A DNA stretch of 29,785 bases from Candidatus Cloacimonadota bacterium (GTDB taxonomy: Bacteria; Cloacimonadota; Cloacimonadia; Cloacimonadales; TCS61): assembly GCA_029932755.1 (NCBI GenBank), contig JAOZPK010000008.1, positions 1 to 29,785 on the forward strand. Direction: 5' to 3'. Below the pieces are notes generated by a model, which saw nothing but the letters and a program-made list of their open reading frames with translations, searched no databases and had not been told where the DNA came from. Position numbers and translations under genes: made by a program. Shown in pieces: positions 1 to 7,538 of the stretch; the first letter of the stretch is position 1; each line of letters begins with the position of its first letter.

Positions 1-1948
1 GTTTTGCCACCCATTTTGCAGGTTCCCAATAATTCACACGAGTATCATAAAATCCAGCTAGAGCAAGAATATGCGGATAATCTTGCGGGATTACATTATC
101 GTATGGAGAATAAGAGCGAATATAATTAAAATCAATCTCATTATTTGGATCACCCCATTCTTGATATTCACTAACAACTGCTGAAAGACTTTTATCCATC
201 ATAGTATTCAGAATATCCACAAAAGGTACATCAGCAATTACACCATGGAACAAATCAGGACGCATATTTGTTACAGATCCAACTAGAAGTCCACCTGCAC
301 TTCCACCATCAATTATTAATTTGCCTGCATAATTTTCTTGTTTCAAAAACTCAGCACAGGCAATGAAATCGGTGAAAGTGTTTTTCTTATTGAGCATTTT
401 TCCCTGTTCATACCAATATTCTCCCATCTCCTTTCCACCACGAACATGAGCTATTCCATAAACAATTCCTCTATCCAATAAGCTTAATCTTGTAGAAGAA
501 AAATATGGATCAGAACTGTCACCATAAGCGCCATAAGCTGTTAAGTATAGCGGATTATTCCCATCTTTATGAAATAATTTTTTTTTATAAACAAGTGAAA
601 TGGGAATATCAGAACCATCATCAGCTTTTGCGTATATTCTCTCTGATAGGTATTTGTCAGAATTATAATCTCCGAGAACTTCTTGCTGCTTTAGCAATTC
701 TCTCTCTTTTGTATTCATATTATAATCATAAACCACGTAAGGTGTTACAAATGATTCATAAGTAAAGCGAAGTATGGAAGAATCGTATTCTGAACTATTC
801 CAAGTATAGAATGTATATATAGGTTCAGGAAAATCAACATAATATTCATCTCCACTTTTAATATTAACAATTCTCAGCTTTTCTATTCCTTTTTCCCGTT
901 CAGATAAGACTAAATGGTTTTGGAAAACTTCGGCATTCAGTAACACATTGAAACGTGTTTTGATCACTTCTCGCCAGTTTTCGTGCGAAGGTTTTGTTAC
1001 CGGAGTGATCATTAGTTTATTATTTTTTGCATCACTATTTGTAATCATGTAAAAGCTATCTTCGTGAGAAAGTACATAATAGTTATGTCCCTCAGTGCGC
1101 GGCTCAATTATTTGGAATTCACCATCAGGATCATCAGTGTTCAAGAACCAAAGTTCAGTAGTGGTCGTACTGGCAATTCCAAGAATAATATATTTCTTAT
1201 TTCTCGTTTTACTCAACCATACCCAGAAGCGTTCATCATTTTCGGTGAACATTAATTCATCATTTTTTTGGTCAATTCCAATTTTATGTCTAAATATTTT
1301 ATGGGTTCTACCAGCAGGATCTGTAGTGGAATAGAAAATTGTTTGATTATCATTAGCCCACGATATATCACTTATCAAAGGGATTTTGTCAGGTAAGTAT
1401 TCTCCTGTTGTTAGATTCTTGATAACAAGTGTGTAATCTTCTGTTCCGGATGTATCCACACCATACGCCAGAAAATTATGATCAGGGCTGATCTTGCGTT
1501 CGATTATCGAGAAAAATTTATGTCCCTCAGCAAGCTCATTGATATCAAGATAAACTTCTTCAACAGCATCAGGTTGAATCAGTTTTCTACAATAAATGGA
1601 ATATTGTTTTCCTTCTTCTTTTTTTGAATAATATAAATAATTATCAATTTTAACTGGAACGCTGACCTCGGTTTCTTTGATACGATCAATGAATTCCTGA
1701 TAAAGGGATTGCTGAAGCTTTTCTGTTTTTTTCATCACCTTCAAAGTGTATTCATTCTCTGCTTTAATATAATCCAGAACATCCGATTGTTCTCGAGTTT
1801 TATCTTTGAGCCAAGAGTAATTATCTATAAGCTCAACATTATGAATATGTGTAGTATCTGGAACAACTTTAGCAATTGGAGGTTGCGGTTTTACTGTGCA
1901 CCCGAAGAAAAAAGCAACTAACAAAAATATATAAATTTTAATTTTCAT
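1..1948 (-). CDS. ptrB: Oligopeptidase B-like S9A serine peptidase, lipoprotein form (C-terminus outside window)
   Basis: The start is the ATG at 1948; 649 codons are visible and the reading frame is open to the left edge. The first residues form a lipoprotein signal (basic start, hydrophobic core, then F-F-G-C with Cys17). A beta-propeller region follows, then the S9 catalytic domain. The nucleophile lies in GGSAGG at Ser550 (codon 301-299) and the acid in FYDTRVNYWEPAKW at Asp635 (codon 46-44). The Ser-Asp spacing of 85 residues matches known oligopeptidase B; the catalytic His is expected about 20 residues past the window edge. Family enzymes cleave short peptides after basic residues. It is the last visible gene of the seven-gene minus-strand run, 16 bp after the DUF2007 gene. 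Classical oligopeptidase B is cytosolic, so the lipobox suggests an envelope-anchored version. The family call is firm; basic-residue specificity is inferred. Confidence 0.9.
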   Translation of the reverse strand, partial: MKIKIYIFLLVAFFFGCTVKPQPPIAKVVPDTTHIHNVELIDNYSWLKDKTREQSDVLDYIKAENEYTLKVMKKTEKLQQSLYQEFIDRIKETEVSVPVKIDNYLYYSKKEEGKQYSIYCRKLIQPDAVEEVYLDINELAEGHKFFSIIERKISPDHNFLAYGVDTSGTEDYTLVIKNLTTGEYLPDKIPLISDISWANDNQTIFYSTTDPAGRTHKIFRHKIGIDQKNDELMFTENDERFWVWLSKTRNKKYIILGIASTTTTELWFLNTDDPDGEFQIIEPRTEGHNYYVLSHEDSFYMITNSDAKNNKLMITPVTKPSHENWREVIKTRFNVLLNAEVFQNHLVLSEREKGIEKLRIVNIKSGDEYYVDFPEPIYTFYTWNSSEYDSSILRFTYESFVTPYVVYDYNMNTKERELLKQQEVLGDYNSDKYLSERIYAKADDGSDIPISLVYKKKLFHKDGNNPLYLTAYGAYGDSSDPYFSSTRLSLLDRGIVYGIAHVRGGKEMGEYWYEQGKMLNKKNTFTDFIACAEFLKQENYAGKLIIDGGSAGGLLVGSVTNMRPDLFHGVIADVPFVDILNTMMDKSLSAVVSEYQEWGDPNNEIDFNYIRSYSPYDNVIPQDYPHILALAGFYDTRVNYWEPAKWVAK

Positions 1949-1964
1949 TTATATCCAAATAACA

Positions 1965-2294
1965 TTAGTTATTGAGTTCTTTTAGAAGTTCTACCGCTAC
2001 TTTTTCATCATCTTTATGGATAAAGAATTCCACCTTTCCAATATCTGCGCCAAAAGCAAAGCTGAATTGTCCCCCCAGGATGCTTTGCATATGTTCACCT
2101 CTAACTATATATTCAATGCCAGCATTAATCAGGATTGATTTAATAATTGCTGTTAATCCCAAATCGGAACTTTCAAATATTTTCACGAAATCATGCTCTT
2201 CATCCTTCGGTTTATCAGGAAGTAATAGTTCATTACAGTGAGGGCAATAAGCTTTTAGCGTATCAATGATTTTATCACATTTAGGGCAATACAT
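1965..2294 (-). CDS. Zinc-ribbon + DUF2007 putative signal-transducing protein
   Basis: This 109-residue protein has two recognisable parts. The N-terminus holds a CPKC...CPHC pair (residues 3-6 and 17-20), which looks like a small zinc ribbon. The rest (about 35-107) resembles DUF2007: it starts with FVKIFESSDLGLTAIIKSIL and continues with a short alpha/beta fold containing a Gly-Gly turn (SILGGQ). DUF2007 proteins are labelled putative signal transducers on weak experimental grounds. The start codon lies inside the 3' end of the HD-GYP gene (14-bp overlap in another frame), implying translational coupling and a shared mRNA. Its partner may therefore be the cyclic di-GMP enzymes upstream; this is inference from position. 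No membrane segment is seen. Confidence 0.8.
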   Translation of the reverse strand: MYCPKCDKIIDTLKAYCPHCNELLLPDKPKDEEHDFVKIFESSDLGLTAIIKSILINAGIEYIVRGEHMQSILGGQFSFAFGADIGKVEFFIHKDDEKVAVELLKELNN

Positions 2295-3351
2295 TTATTT
2301 CCGTAAGTAATGGTGAAATACTTTCATTATTCTCAAAACGATATTTTTCATTCTCAAAAACTTCAATACAGGAATCAACAACATCAGGGTCATACAAAAT
2401 ACCACTATTCTGTTTGATCTCTCCCAATGCTCGCTCTATACCGAAGGCAGCTCTATAAGGTCTGTGAGATGCCATAGCTTCTACTACATCAGAAACCATG
2501 AGAATTTTTGCCTCCAGCGAAATATCCTTTCCACTCAATCCTTTAGGGTATCCCGTTCCATCGATTCGTTCATGATGTTGGAGTATTATATCTGCAATTG
2601 GCCAGGGAAAATCTATGTTTTTCAGAATGTCAAATCCAGCTTGCGGATGGTTCTTGATCAGGTTAAATTCTGCTGGAGTGAGCCTGCGGGGCATACTGAG
2701 TATTTCAGCTGGAATTGAAATTTTTCCAACATCATGGATCATGCCAACCATGTAGATACCTTCCACTTGTTGCTCAGAAAGCTTCATATGTTCTGCTATA
2801 GTTTTTGCTAACAGGGCTACTCTTCTTTGATGTCCTGCAGTGTAAGGATCTCGTGTCTCTATTATTAATTCTGTGGCATGAATGATGCCTGTGAGAGTTT
2901 GCTTCAATTTTTTCATTGTTTCTCTAAGATGATGCTCCGATTCTTTATGTTTTGTAATATCAATTCCAATACCTAAGATTCCTGTCACTTCTCCATTATC
3001 ATCAAAACGAGGGCTTAATGTCATTCTACTCCAGAGTTTTTTTCTATCTTTAGTAATCTGCCTTAGCTCACATTCCGTTCCTTTTTTTGTCGAGACAATA
3101 ATCTTTTTTGCAAGAAGTGCATTTCTCTTCGATTCAGCGCCATCATATATTAGATTAATTTTTTTCTTACCAACAACTTCGCTGGACTCATAACCGAAAA
3201 TATTCTCTGCTCCAGTATTCCAGTAAAGAATATTTTGATTTAAATCAGTTGATATGATCGATACCGCAGAAGAGCTTTCAAGAATATTAGAAAGCAACTT
3301 ATTTTTTTCATCTTCTCGCATGTGTTTATAACTTTTCTGATTAGATTTCAC
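2281..3351 (-). CDS. PAS-HD-GYP cyclic di-GMP phosphodiesterase
   Basis: A PAS sensor domain (about residues 20-135, ending GIGIDITKHKESE) is joined by a helix to an HD-GYP domain (about 150-340). The hydrolase motifs are intact: His174, HDVGK at 206-210, His235, and HHERIDGTGYP at 258/259-268 including the GYP triplet. HD-GYP proteins with all these residues normally hydrolyse cyclic di-GMP to pGpG or GMP through a two- or three-metal site. No signal peptide or membrane segment is visible, so it should be cytoplasmic, sensing through PAS. Translation starts at GTG (3351-3349) after TAGGAG at good spacing, only 9 bp downstream of the GGDEF gene stop. The DUF2007 gene begins inside its 3' end. 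The tight link to a diguanylate cyclase suggests opposing control of the same pool. Confidence 0.93.
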   Translation of the reverse strand: MKSNQKSYKHMREDEKNKLLSNILESSSAVSIISTDLNQNILYWNTGAENIFGYESSEVVGKKKINLIYDGAESKRNALLAKKIIVSTKKGTECELRQITKDRKKLWSRMTLSPRFDDNGEVTGILGIGIDITKHKESEHHLRETMKKLKQTLTGIIHATELIIETRDPYTAGHQRRVALLAKTIAEHMKLSEQQVEGIYMVGMIHDVGKISIPAEILSMPRRLTPAEFNLIKNHPQAGFDILKNIDFPWPIADIILQHHERIDGTGYPKGLSGKDISLEAKILMVSDVVEAMASHRPYRAAFGIERALGEIKQNSGILYDPDVVDSCIEVFENEKYRFENNESISPLLTEINVLP

Positions 3352-3360
3352 AATAAACTC

Positions 3361-4677
3361 CTACTTTTTCTTTTGAATCTCAACTCTATTTCTTCCCAGG
3401 TGTTTTGCTTTGTAAAGGATTTTATCTGCAGCTTTGAGAACTTTTTCCGGTTTTGTTTGATTTCCACCATATTCGGCAATGCCTATACTGACAGTGATAG
3501 TAACGGTCTTACGATCGTTAGAGGCTGATTTACCACGACTTTTTGAAGTTGAAGATCTTCTTATAGGAGAGCGTACAATAAATTCTGTCGATTCAAGAAT
3601 TATTCTGTATTCTTCCATGTAGGGTTTAGCTTCTCTAGATGTTTTACCTGGGAAAATTGTCGTGAATTCTTCACCTCCAAACCTAAAGGATTTGGCACCA
3701 CCACTAACTTCACTTAGTTTAGCTGCAACCATTTTTAATACTTGGTCACCGGTTTTATGTCCATATCTATCATTAAATTTCTTAAAATGATCTATATCCA
3801 ACATTGCTATTGCATAATTTTTGGTTAGAGTGGATAAGGTCTCATTCAAACTTCTACGACCATGTAATCCTGTTAATTCATCAATATAAGCCATAGAAAA
3901 TGATGCCTCAATCGTTGTGATGAGCAAAATAAGACCTGCAGTTGTAAAAAACAACATTAAAGATGGGACAGGGTCACTTGAGCAAACTGCAAGAAACACA
4001 GAGATCGTTGCAAAAAGGTAACCACCGTTTCTTACGTCACGACTGCTCACAAATTTCAAGATCATTAAAACTAAAATTATGATAATGGTAAATAGAGAAA
4101 TTACGGGAATATTATTAATTAACGAAGTTTTTAAAAAAATTCCGTATAAATTTTGTGTAAAAAGCAAAAAAGAAGTAGCTAAATTTGGGAATTCTGTATA
4201 GAATTGAGTAATAATTTTAGATTCCGGAAATTCAATTAAATAATACAGAAAGCGGATAATTCCAACCTCAGCTAATATAATTAGCATATAAATAAAAATT
4301 ATTTTAAGCTTTTTCTTCTCGACGAAAGTGAAAAGAAAAATATTAATAGGTAATAAAAAAGAGATAATTCGTGGAATGATTAAATTAGAATCAATAATAG
4401 AATAACTTGCTGAAAGATTTAAAATAAAATAGCTAATTGTAAGAATAATTGTGCACAAGATCAAACCTGAATTATTTGAACGAGCTCCCAATATTATAAC
4501 TATAAAAAAAAGTACGTATGGAATAAGTGGTGAGATCAGGATGAAGGCATTTAATTCATTATCAATGTCTGCATGAAAGAGCATTCTGTCCCATTGCCAG
4601 CCAATTAGCATCGATAAGATAATCAATAAGCTTGGAAATATTAATGGGGCAAATAATCTTTTAACATTATAATACAA
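3361..4677 (-). CDS. Multi-pass membrane GGDEF diguanylate cyclase
   Basis: Residues 1-260 form about eight hydrophobic segments, making an uncharacterised membrane sensor. The GGDEF domain runs from YIDELTGL (266-270) through MLDIDHFKKFND to the active-site GGEEF at 334-338, so synthesis of cyclic di-GMP from two GTP is expected. Where an RxxD product-inhibition site would sit (five residues before GGEEF) there is SGGA, so allosteric feedback through the I-site looks absent. Residues about 370-390 form a basic, Ser-rich insertion (RRSSTSKSRGKSASNDRK) between the GGEEF part and the TITVSIGIAEY strand. Translation begins with TTG (4677-4675), supported by AGGGAG five bases upstream. It lies 12 bp after the MmcQ gene and 9 bp before the HD-GYP gene. 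Confidence 0.92.
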   Translation of the reverse strand: MYYNVKRLFAPLIFPSLLIILSMLIGWQWDRMLFHADIDNELNAFILISPLIPYVLFFIVIILGARSNNSGLILCTIILTISYFILNLSASYSIIDSNLIIPRIISFLLPINIFLFTFVEKKKLKIIFIYMLIILAEVGIIRFLYYLIEFPESKIITQFYTEFPNLATSFLLFTQNLYGIFLKTSLINNIPVISLFTIIIILVLMILKFVSSRDVRNGGYLFATISVFLAVCSSDPVPSLMLFFTTAGLILLITTIEASFSMAYIDELTGLHGRRSLNETLSTLTKNYAIAMLDIDHFKKFNDRYGHKTGDQVLKMVAAKLSEVSGGAKSFRFGGEEFTTIFPGKTSREAKPYMEEYRIILESTEFIVRSPIRRSSTSKSRGKSASNDRKTVTITVSIGIAEYGGNQTKPEKVLKAADKILYKAKHLGRNRVEIQKKK

Positions 4678-4689
4678 AATTTCTCCCTA

Positions 4690-5049
4690 TTACTTGCTCT
4701 GCATAATAATCAATTTATTATTCTTAGATAATTTTGAGAAAACAAGATCATATGAATCATCTATCATTTCTTTAATGATATCATCTGGAATTGTGTTATC
4801 CATACTCACAGTATTCCAATGCTTCTTATTCATATGATATCCGGGAGTAACTGCATTATATCTTTCTCGTAATCCTTCAGCGTTAAACGGATCACATTTT
4901 AAATTAATTCGTATTGGATCGTTCTCGATTGCGATCAATATAAACATTTTATCGCCAACTTTTATAACCATTGTAACATCATCAAAGGGAAAATCGATAG
5001 AAGCTCCTTTCTTTTGCAAGCAATATGCGCGAATTTCTTCCAAATTCAT
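4690..5049 (-). CDS. MmcQ/YjbR family protein
   Basis: This 119-residue protein matches the MmcQ/YjbR (DUF419) family over its whole length. It has the N-terminal helix with a conserved acidic-hydrophobic FPFDD stretch near residues 20-24, the VGDKMFILI strand, the NLKCDPFNAEGLRERY segment, the PGYHMNKKHWNTV signature (about 69-81) and a final helix beginning SYDLVFSKL. The fold is CyaY-like. A DNA-binding role has been proposed for the family, but the molecular function is not settled. The ATG overlaps the MATE stop codon by one base (TAATG), so translation is probably coupled. Nothing in the sequence ties it to cyclic di-GMP; it may only share the transcript. Confidence 0.88.
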   Translation of the reverse strand: MNLEEIRAYCLQKKGASIDFPFDDVTMVIKVGDKMFILIAIENDPIRINLKCDPFNAEGLRERYNAVTPGYHMNKKHWNTVSMDNTIPDDIIKEMIDDSYDLVFSKLSKNNKLIIMQSK

Positions 5050-6398
5050 TATTCATTCTCTCTTTTAAAATATTTCATTAAAACAACACGAGAAATGATC
5101 CCTGAAATAATATAAGATAAAGCAACAGCAGCAAAGATTCCTGTCAATCCAAATAAATGTGAACCTATTAGCGCAAGCGGAATACACAACAGGAACATCT
5201 GGAAAAATGTGAGACTAATTGCTTGTAGAGGTTTATGCATTACATTTAAAGCAGTTGTACTCAATACGAAAACACCTTGCATTGTGTAGCTTAAAGGAAC
5301 AATTGCAAGATATAGAGCAATTGTGGAGATCACCTGTGGGTCTTTATTAAAGATTCCTGCAATTTGAGTACGTAATAAAATAAGTAGAATAAATATAGCA
5401 ATTTCCCAAAGAATTGTAAATCTGTGACTAATATTAATAGCCGCATGGACACGATCGTATTTTTTTGCTCCAATATTCTGCCCGATAAACGGACCCAAAA
5501 CAGATGCCAGTGCGTGAATAACAGCTAGAGAAAAGAATTCCAATCTTGAAGCTACTCCAAATCCAGCAACTGCTTTAATTCCATAGGAAGATACGATACG
5601 AGTTATTACCCCAATTGTAATTGGAATAATAATTCGAGCTCCAGCAATAGGAACACCAATAAATAGTACATGTTTCCAAGAATTTAAGATTTCAGTAAAT
5701 TTGGGGATATCAAAAGAAATCATTTTTTCTCGTTTTTTAAGTACCCATAAAGCTACAGAAAAAGTTGTAAATCTACTTATTACTGTCGCGATTGCAGCTC
5801 CTTCGATACCAAGTTCTGGGAAGGGACCAATTCCAAATATTAATAATGGGTCTAATACAGTATTAACGCAAACCGCAATTACCATGATAATGCTGGGAGT
5901 CTTGGCATCTCCTGTTGCACGGATCGCATTATTCCCAACCATTGGAACAACAACAAAAGGCATTCCAAGATACCAAATTCTCATGTATGTTTTAATGTAT
6001 GGGAATATTTTGGAGGTTGCACCTAAAGCTTTGAACAAAGGTTCTATTGTGAATAGCCCAACAATTACAAATCCAATAACAATAATTAACGCAAGAAGTA
6101 AACTATCAGTTGTGAGCCTTTGAACTTTGTGAAGATCACCTTCTCCAATTGCACGTGAGATAACTGCAGAAGCACCAAGACCCAAACCTAAGGCAATACT
6201 GGAAACAACCAATACAACAGGAAAAGTAAAACTGAGTGCGGCCAATTGATCTGTTCCAAGTTTTCCTACAAAAAAAGTATCTACTAAATTGAATGCAACC
6301 ATTCCGATTAAACCAAAAGTCATGGCGATAGTCATTCTTGTTAATATTTTACCTATTGGACCTTCTATTAATTTAGCAGTGGACTTATTTTTTTGCAT
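5049..6398 (-). CDS. MATE family multidrug/cation efflux transporter
   Basis: The 449-residue protein has about twelve hydrophobic segments and the usual MATE length. The first helix region reads MTFGLIGMVAFNLVDTFFVGKLGTDQLAALS, with the family pattern of an Asp in helix 1 followed by FFVG and a Gly-Thr-x-x-LAA motif. The second half repeats the pattern (VPIAGARIIIPITIGVITRIV, then FGVASRLEFFSLAV and GPFIGQNIGAKKYDR). MATE proteins export organic cations and drugs, or metabolites, driven by sodium or protons. It starts 12 bp after the REC-PAS gene; no strong ribosome binding site is visible, which fits coupling to the upstream gene. It overlaps the MmcQ start by one base. Substrate and coupling ion cannot be read from the sequence. 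Confidence 0.93.
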   Translation of the reverse strand: MQKNKSTAKLIEGPIGKILTRMTIAMTFGLIGMVAFNLVDTFFVGKLGTDQLAALSFTFPVVLVVSSIALGLGLGASAVISRAIGEGDLHKVQRLTTDSLLLALIIVIGFVIVGLFTIEPLFKALGATSKIFPYIKTYMRIWYLGMPFVVVPMVGNNAIRATGDAKTPSIIMVIAVCVNTVLDPLLIFGIGPFPELGIEGAAIATVISRFTTFSVALWVLKKREKMISFDIPKFTEILNSWKHVLFIGVPIAGARIIIPITIGVITRIVSSYGIKAVAGFGVASRLEFFSLAVIHALASVLGPFIGQNIGAKKYDRVHAAINISHRFTILWEIAIFILLILLRTQIAGIFNKDPQVISTIALYLAIVPLSYTMQGVFVLSTTALNVMHKPLQAISLTFFQMFLLCIPLALIGSHLFGLTGIFAAVALSYIISGIISRVVLMKYFKRENE

Positions 6399-6410
6399 GT
6401 AATTATTTTT

Positions 6411-7400
6411 TTAAATATTTCCCTTATCTTTCATTTTTTTATATTGATCTGGGAAATGCTCTTTTAAGCAGTCTGGGCAAATGCTATGACTGAAATCAAC
6501 ATTAGAGTGTTTAGAAATATATTGTTCTACATTACCCCAAAAACCTGAGTCATCACGAATTTTCTTACAATATGAACAAATAGGGATCAAACCTTCTAGT
6601 GTTTTTATTTCATCAAGTGATTTCTGAAGTTTTTCAATAAGTTTTTCTCTCTCTTCTTCTACCTTTTTTCGTATACTGATATCTTTATAGATTACAAATG
6701 AACCTTTAGATTTTCCGTCAATAACTATTGGAGCTGCTGAAATGGACACAGGTAAAATACCACCTTCTTTATTCTTCCTAAAAGTATCAAAATACACGTA
6801 TCCAGAAAGAGTGTCGCTACTCAATTTTGTAGCTTCTGTTTCATATTCTTCAGGAATTATCAATGCATCAATCTCTTTTCCTTTTATTTCTTCCAGAGAA
6901 AAACCAAAAAATTCTTTAAATCTTGGATTAATGTCAATTACCTGGAAGTCGTTATTCAAATAGACACAGGGTTCGGGGTTGCCGGTAAACATGCTTTCAG
7001 AAAGTGCTTTGCTTTCTTTCAGTTTTTTTTCTGATTTATGTTTGATCAATGCTATCTCAATTGTAGCATATAATTCTTTTGCCTCAAAAGGTTTGAGGAT
7101 ATAACCATATGCTGCAATATCTTTTGTTGATTCAACTGTTGTCGAATCAGCAAAGGCAGTAAGAAAGATAATTGGGACATCATGATCCTTAAGAATTATC
7201 TCACCCGTTTCTATACCATTAAGTTCACCCTCAAGCATTATATCCATCAAAATCATATCTGGTTTTAAAGCTGACATGTTATCTATCGCATCAATCCCTT
7301 TATTGAAGATACCGCTAACCTCATAACCATATTGGTCAAGTGTATATTTGATATCATCTGCTATCATGCGTTCATCTTCAACAATTAATATTTTTGTCAT
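6411..7400 (-). CDS. Response regulator with PAS domain and C-terminal Cys-rich module, no enzymatic output
   Basis: Residues 1-120 are a receiver domain: acidic DE pair at 9-10, phospho-acceptor Asp53 in LMDIML, the Thr of FLTAF and the Lys of LKPF. A PAS domain follows (about 128-245, ending FVIYKDIS), then a coiled-coil helix. The tail carries LIPICSYCKKIRDDSGFW with Cys275/Cys278 and HSICPDC with His305, Cys308 and Cys311, a likely metal-binding motif. This tail is common at the ends of PAS/REC proteins but has no proven function known to me. No kinase, GGDEF, EAL, HD or DNA-binding domain is present. It is the first gene of the seven-gene operon, with AGAGGG nine bases before the ATG. 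No cognate histidine kinase lies in the window. Confidence 0.9.
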   Translation of the reverse strand: MTKILIVEDERMIADDIKYTLDQYGYEVSGIFNKGIDAIDNMSALKPDMILMDIMLEGELNGIETGEIILKDHDVPIIFLTAFADSTTVESTKDIAAYGYILKPFEAKELYATIEIALIKHKSEKKLKESKALSESMFTGNPEPCVYLNNDFQVIDINPRFKEFFGFSLEEIKGKEIDALIIPEEYETEATKLSSDTLSGYVYFDTFRKNKEGGILPVSISAAPIVIDGKSKGSFVIYKDISIRKKVEEEREKLIEKLQKSLDEIKTLEGLIPICSYCKKIRDDSGFWGNVEQYISKHSNVDFSHSICPDCLKEHFPDQYKKMKDKGNI

Positions 7401-7538
7401 TTATGTGCACCCTCTTTTTATATCGTTTGAAAATGATATTATTAAGTCAAGTAAATATTATTTAGATTATAATATACTTTACAAATAAAGGCTCATAATA
7501 AAATTAACAAAAAATATTAATGACTAAGGAGTTTTTTA

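Noticed and set aside
505..765. 86-codon plus-strand open frame near the left edge
   Set aside because: The minus-strand frame here encodes the oligopeptidase catalytic region continuously, so this is a shadow.
5701..6123. 140-codon plus-strand open frame
   Set aside because: It lies wholly inside the MATE transporter gene on the other strand, whose protein has clear family motifs; no ribosome site or family resemblance supports it.
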